64,000 nt of DNA from Thiobacillus sp. SCUT-2 (GTDB taxonomy: Bacteria; Pseudomonadota; Gammaproteobacteria; Burkholderiales; Thiobacillaceae). The DNA lies in contig NZ_CP141769.1 in assembly GCF_035621355.1 (NCBI RefSeq), positions 1,364,001-1,428,000 on the forward strand, in the 5' to 3' direction. Below, piece after piece: positions 58,415-64,000 of this stretch. Each line of letters begins with the position of its first letter. Positions within the stretch are counted from its first letter, which is position 1. The translations under genes and the position numbers were made by a program. Under the pieces are notes generated by a model. That model had not been told where the DNA came from. It did no database searches and worked only from the letters and a program-made list of their open reading frames with translations.

Positions 58415-59358
58415 GGCAGTTCCCGTACCAGTGGACGGAACACGCCGTCGAGCTTGGCGCCTACGTCTGCGAGCCATGACATGTAGCTGGGCCATTGCGC
58501 CTCATCGTCCAGTGGCGACTCCGGCCGGAATACAGCGATGCGACAGGCATGGCTCTCCGGCAGCTCTTGCCATTCCAGCGGAAAACCAAGCCGCTGCTCT
58601 ATGTCGGTGCGGTGCTGCAGCAACTGCTGAAAGTACTGCTTCGATTGCTCATGGGAGATATACACTTCCATGCCCAATCGCGCTTCGCGGGAGTTCACCG
58701 TGGCCGCCATCTTGAAGCCGGCGCGTCCAATCTTGATGTTCAGCCAGTGCTGGGCGCGTGGTTTCTGCGGCTTCAAAGGTGAGTTGCGAGGCTCAAGGTA
58801 GGCCAGAAAATCCGTCCAGAAGCGAAGCTGCAGCTGCTTGGTCGGGGTTGCCGTTGAGGCTGCGCGGGCGATTTCGCGGCCCGATTTGCTCCAGTCGTTC
58901 GGCTTGACGACAACATTGAAGCTCGGCGCCATCGGGGAATCGGCGATGCGCCACAGCTCGACTTCCACCGCGAAGAAGTTCAGGTCGCCCGTCGTGTTCT
59001 GGTTCAGGAACTCCAGCGCCGCCACATGCTCGGCTCTAAAGGATTCGGCCACCCACACAACTTTCTTCGCTCCCACGCCGGCGGCGTAGGTGATGATTTG
59101 GCCGAGATGCGTGTGGTTGGTCTTCTCCAGCTGGTTCTCGATGATGATTTCGCCGTCATCGTCGGAGCACAGGATGTCCACCTTGAAGTCGCCCACGGGG
59201 TGCTCGGTTGCCACAAGCTCCATTTCCGCCAGGCCCAGCGCCTCAGCGAGGAGCTGCAGGTTTTCGTCCTGCGCGAGCCAGGGGGTGAACTCGCCTGCCT
59301 CGTGCTTCCAGGCGGCGCGCAGGGATACGCGTTCAAGTCGGGCAAGGTTGGGCTTCAT
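58411..59358 (-). CDS. DUF4268-family, PD-(D/E)xK-like protein inside the hsd operon
   Basis: This is a 315-residue protein. The N-terminal half has a PD-(D/E)xK-like core ([21 protein letters not shown] then [18 protein letters not shown], with Glu-x-Gln in place of Glu-x-Lys). The C-terminal half (about 160-305) is a DUF4268-type region ([28 protein letters not shown]). It is translationally coupled on both sides: its ATG overlaps the hsdS stop (ATGA) and its stop overlaps the hsdR start (GTGA). It is therefore made in step with the restriction complex. The role is unknown; a nuclease or nucleic-acid-binding accessory is plausible. Confidence 0.85.
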   Translation of the reverse strand: MKPNLARLERVSLRAAWKHEAGEFTPWLAQDENLQLLAEALGLAEMELVATEHPVGDFKVDILCSDDDGEIIIENQLEKTNHTHLGQIITYAAGVGAKKVVWVAESFRAEHVAALEFLNQNTTGDLNFFAVEVELWRIADSPMAPSFNVVVKPNDWSKSGREIARAASTATPTKQLQLRFWTDFLAYLEPRNSPLKPQKPRAQHWLNIKIGRAGFKMAATVNSREARLGMEVYISHEQSKQYFQQLLQHRTDIEQRLGFPLEWQELPESHACRIAVFRPESPLDDEAQWPSYMSWLADVGAKLDGVFRPLVRELP

Positions 59359-60756
59359 GCGAGAGCGTCCTCCAGTTGTTCTTGGGCTTCGGGCAGGCGA
59401 AGCTTGCCGGAGATGAGGCGGGGAAGCAGCGTGTCGCGTGTCTCCGTGAGCGAGCGTGATTGCAGACCGTTTGCCAAGATACGTTCGAACAGCGGGCGCG
59501 TCAGCGCGTCAAACGCCTTGATGATTTCTGATGGCGGGTTGCAAACAAGCACTGAATTGAGCGTATCCCGGGTGATGGTGTCGAACACGCCGCCGTGTGC
59601 CAGACGCTTCAGGTCCTCCACCAATCTCTGCGCAGCCAAGTATGTAGTGGTTTCGCCTCCACTAGCTCGGGGTCTCAAGCCGTAGCAAGACTGGTTCATT
59701 GCCATCTCGACCCCAGTAAGTGCTAGTTTTCCAACTGTCCCCCGTGCAGAGATGATGGTGGTCCACATCGGGAGGATTCGCGTGGACGAGTTATCGACGC
59801 CCAATTTCGTGACGGACTTTTCTGTTGCCACGGTGAAAACCTGCCCGGCTGCTGGCGCATCCACGACTGAAAACCACGGGATATCGCCGTCCCAGTACTC
59901 CGGGACGCTTGTCTTGGGGGTGCCGCCACCAACGATATCCACTGTTTCGGAGAATGGGAGAACGGACCACCCCTTCGGAATCAACCCCAGCGCCGATTCC
60001 TCGAACTCGGCGGGGAAAAGCGCTGCCATGGCGGCGTCCATGCCTTCGGGTTTGCCGCCGGCCTGCTTGGCGCGCACCGGGTCGAAGTCGATGAACCAGC
60101 TCTTGAACAGGGCCTGGGCGATGGATTCGAGCGTAGTGTTGGTTTGGCGCAGGAGGTTGATGCGGTCGTCGAGCGCACCAAGAATGTCGGCGATACTGAC
60201 CTGAACCTCCCGTGGTGGCAGAGCGATATGGAACGCCTTAACCTCAGGAAAGTAGATGGTCTGGTGCGTGGTTCCCGAGGCAAAACGCAGAAAACTACGG
60301 CGCTCCCCAAGCAAGACGTATTTCAGGTACCGATAGTCAAGGTCTGGGCCGCACACCCAATTTACAAAATCTTGGCTTGTGGCCATGGGCACACCCATGA
60401 CGACAACATACCCAACCGATGCAGTGCGGGAGAGGCATACCGTATTCGCCGGCAGGACGCGGGCAGACGAGTTGCGGATTCCGAGTTCATTTGTGTACTG
60501 CGCTGTCTCGTATATGGTGCCGCCGTGATTTCCAGTGGCATCACGAATGCCGACCCATGGAACCGAGCCGCCCCAGTATTCGGGGTGTCGCCGACTTGGC
60601 GTGTGGCCGGTTTCTAACCTGGCAAGGTCGGTAAGCAAGCGCCACTCCCAGCCGACGGGTAATGGCGAATTGGGGTTGCCAACGGAGATGGCAATGTCGC
60701 CGGGAATGACACCGGTTGTTGCAGCTCGCCCGCCTGTGCGAGATTCCAGCGGCCGG

Positions 60757-60767
<11 letters not shown>
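59355..60767 (-). CDS. hsdS: type I restriction-modification specificity subunit HsdS
   Basis: This 470-residue subunit has two target-recognition domains and two conserved helical spacers. TRD1 starts [23 protein letters not shown]2 [22 protein letters not shown]. The spacers are [26 protein letters not shown] and the C-terminal region with [15 protein letters not shown]. Each TRD reads one half of a bipartite DNA target, which cannot be predicted here. The ATG overlaps hsdM by 11 nt. TRDs vary greatly between strains. Confidence 0.93.
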
Positions 60768-62343
<1,576 letters not shown>

Positions 62344-62689
62344 GTGCTGTTCTTGTCTTCTTATGTGTGCATCGGGGCAAGCTTACTGCACCGTGGCGCC
62401 ATTGAGCACGGCGCCGATGAAAACCGATGCCAATTCTGTTGTGGATAGCGTCTGCAAGCGAGAGCCACACTGATCCGCGCGCTCATGCACATATGCGGCC
62501 GAAACCCGCCACGCTTGTGCCAGGACCACGTGTCAAGGCATTAAACGTGCGACTATATTGACACGTTTATTACTTACGAATCAATGGCTTATTGCATTTT
62601 CATCAGAGCTTACGTATAAACCAAACTTTAATGTTCGGATGTGCAGAGATGGTTAGCAAGAAGCGTCGAGTTGCAGAAATGGCCGCCTG
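62344..62689. other. divergent hsdM / tnsA intergenic region and probable transposon end
   Basis: This 346-bp gap has lower GC from about 62530 on. The part nearest hsdM must hold the hsd promoter. The part nearest tnsA has overlapping inverted repeats (62528-62569) and AT-rich sequence up to the tnsA start. In Tn7-like elements the transposon end with TnsB-binding sites lies directly upstream of tnsA. TGTCAAGGCA at 62531 begins with the TGT typical of such ends, but I cannot fix the boundary or see a target duplication. Confidence 0.45.
62528..62569. repeat. overlapping perfect inverted repeats upstream of tnsA
   Basis: Outer pair: ACGTGTCAA (62528-62536) and TTGACACGT (62558-62566), 9 of 9 complementary. 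Inner pair: TAAACGTG (62542-62549) and CACGTTTA (62562-62569), 8 of 8, with a 12-bp spacer. They interleave, so only one can form at a time. They could be TnsB-binding sites of the transposon end or an operator for the tns genes. Confidence 0.6.
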
Positions 62690-63340
62690 ATGGCCAGAAA
62701 ACTCTATAGCCCGACCCGGACGATTTCCAACCGCGGGGAACATCCCAGGTTCATCGGTCAATTCCCGTGCGCGAAGGCCGAAGCCTCGCATCTGGTCTTC
62801 GACTCCCTGAGTGCGCTGTATTGCGGCATCTACCTCGAGTGGCTGCCAAACGTGGTCAGCATGGCCTTCGAGCCGCACGAGTTCACATTCGAAGCGGAAG
62901 CCGGCTTGCCCGAGCTGAGGTGCCACCCGGACTATGAGGCCATCCTCGACACCGGGGAAATCGAGTTCTATGAGGCAAAGTATTCACGGGATGGCCTGAG
63001 AGACGTAGAACGGGAGAAGCTTGCGCTGACCGCGGCCCACTTCGAGCGGCGCGGGATTCCCTACAAAGTGATCTACCGCGAAGATCTCGAGGCTGACGGC
63101 CTCATCGACACGATCATTCTGCTCCGGCACTACGGGCTGATGCAGTATCCCGAGGGCGCCGTCGAAGCGGCTGCACAGCGTCTGGCCCAGGGGCAGGAGG
63201 CGCCGCTCGAGGGGTGGCGCACCCGTGCCGCCGCCGCGGGCGTGCCAACCGGGCTCCTTTATCACCTGTTGTATCACCAGCGTTTGCCGCTGGTATACCG
63301 GCGTCTGCTTCCCGTGGAGCTGCAGCCATGTCGCGTCTGA
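62690..63340 (+). CDS. tnsA: TnsA-like transposition endonuclease
   Basis: This is a 216-residue protein of the TnsA endonuclease family. TnsA makes the 5' strand cuts in heteromeric Tn7-like transposases. The start is MARKLYSPTRTISNRGEHPR. The restriction-like core is FTFEAEAGLPELRCHPDYEAI with the following EIEFYEAKYSRDG, giving the Asp and Glu-Ala-Lys of the PD-(D/E)xK site (about 82-103). A C-terminal region that would contact TnsC follows. The TnsB-like gene overlaps by 13 nt. It is diverged from Tn7 TnsA, so the name is at family level. Confidence 0.8.
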   Translation: MARKLYSPTRTISNRGEHPRFIGQFPCAKAEASHLVFDSLSALYCGIYLEWLPNVVSMAFEPHEFTFEAEAGLPELRCHPDYEAILDTGEIEFYEAKYSRDGLRDVEREKLALTAAHFERRGIPYKVIYREDLEADGLIDTIILLRHYGLMQYPEGAVEAAAQRLAQGQEAPLEGWRTRAAAAGVPTGLLYHLLYHQRLPLVYRRLLPVELQPCRV

Positions 63341-64000
63341 TCTGCATGGACATCAGGCCCGGCCGGCTCATTGCTATCCAAGGCGTCAGGCACCATGTCC
63401 AGCACGTTCAGCCCGGCGGTCCTTTGCTCACCCTCAAGCCGGAAGCAGGCGGCGACGCCATAGAGATGCCCCGCTCCGAACTGGCGGCACTGCTGGTTAT
63501 CGAGGAGGCCGAGATGCTCGACGAGCTCGAGGATCCCGACGCGGACGACGTGCGGAAAGTGACCAACCTGTCTTTTCAGCCGGTGAACCGCATCATCGAT
63601 TGGCATGGCAAGGTTTTCCTGCTGCGCCAAATGATGCCGCATGCCAGCAGCTCGCCCAGAACTGCAGTGTTTCGGGCCGCTTTCGAGCGTGCCAAGGCCG
63701 AGCTGGAAAGCTGGCATCGTGCCATCGGGTTGGTTAACGCCAAGACTTGGGCATGCCGGACCATCTACAACGATCTGAGGCGCTGGAGGTCCTTTCGCTA
63801 CGCCCTATCCACCGTGCAGCGCAAAGGAGTTGAATACTGCCCCTGGAGTCAGCGGCCCGACCTATATGTAAAGGCAGAAGAGGTGTTGCTGGAGTTGGTC
63901 AAGGCGAACCCGACACTCAGCCTCGCTTCCCTGCGAGAGAAAGCGAACAAGCGTCTTGGTCATGAATTGCCTGAAGATCCGGGGCCTGCTCGTGACAACT
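63328..64000 (+). CDS. TnsB/TniA-like transposase, N-terminal part (runs off the right edge)
   Basis: The first 224 codons of a frame open to the window end. It starts MSRLICMDIRPGRLIAIQG, overlapping tnsA by 13 nt. The visible part is N-terminal: a small beta-rich region, then helical segments with basic clusters (RTAVFRAAFERAKAELESWH, YNDLRRWRSFRYAL, LASLREKANKRLGH), compatible with the DNA-binding domains of a DDE recombinase. The catalytic DDE core would lie beyond 64000. Position after tnsA is the main argument for TnsB; the sequence alone is suggestive only. Confidence 0.65.
   Translation, partial: MSRLICMDIRPGRLIAIQGVRHHVQHVQPGGPLLTLKPEAGGDAIEMPRSELAALLVIEEAEMLDELEDPDADDVRKVTNLSFQPVNRIIDWHGKVFLLRQMMPHASSSPRTAVFRAAFERAKAELESWHRAIGLVNAKTWACRTIYNDLRRWRSFRYALSTVQRKGVEYCPWSQRPDLYVKAEEVLLELVKANPTLSLASLREKANKRLGHELPEDPGPARDN

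Overview
The window reads as a high-GC betaproteobacterial chromosome. The gene set is that of a facultatively chemolithotrophic sulfur and hydrogen oxidiser that denitrifies: nitrous oxide reductase with a NarX/NarL pair, an Isp-type [NiFe] hydrogenase with a full hyp set, an rDsr-type sulfite reductase alpha subunit, and an ArsR-rhodanese/persulfide-dioxygenase unit. A Thiobacillus-like organism fits best. That is an inference from gene content, because no rRNA gene or other marker gene lies in the window.

Layout. 1-4336: the 5' part of nosZ (minus strand), then narX, narL and a CBS-domain protein (plus). 4383-13242: a four-gene MdtABC-type RND efflux operon (minus). 13548-19371: hypC-A-B-D-F-E (minus). 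19524-34841: a 15.3 kb co-directional run on the plus strand that begins with the hydrogenase (protease, HupH-like protein, small subunit, Isp1, Isp2, large subunit, HupE). It continues 15 nt later into a complete V/A-type rotary ATPase (H-C-I-K-F-E-A-B-D). Heptamer repeats (GTGAGYG) occupy several gaps in this run and one gap in the hyp operon. 34810-39467: a PEP-CTERM protein, an ArsR-rhodanese regulator with a clear operator, an ETHE1-like persulfide dioxygenase, an MFS transporter and a methyltransferase. 39586-50983: a signalling island with a MerR/REC regulator, two very large hybrid histidine kinases (one ending in an EAL domain), a PAS chemoreceptor with a sigma-28-like promoter and a PAS histidine kinase. 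51198-53752: a periplasmic beta-lactamase-fold hydrolase and an orphan dsrA.

53753-64000 is a plastic region. At 54591-54618 is a sequence matching a chromosomal dif site (XerC/XerD recombination site). This places the window at the replication terminus, unless the site belongs to a dif-using mobile element. Around it are a 555-bp inverted duplicate of an internal part of hsdR, degenerate copies of the hsdR 3' end and short 21-bp-spaced repeats. To the right come an intact type I restriction-modification operon (hsdM-hsdS-DUF4268-hsdR, minus) and then the start of a Tn7-like transposition module (tnsA, tnsB-like), which runs out of the window.

How it fits together. NarX/NarL probably links nitrate or nitrite availability to denitrification next to nosZ. 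The hydrogenase feeds electrons through Isp2/Isp1 (HdrD/DsrK-like and NarI/DsrM-like) into the quinone pool. The V-ATPase directly behind it could use or make the resulting ion gradient. Several genes handle reduced sulfur. The right end is a mobile, defence-rich zone beside dif. Most extra open frames on the opposite strands are high-GC shadows and are left out. No tRNA, rRNA or CRISPR array was seen.
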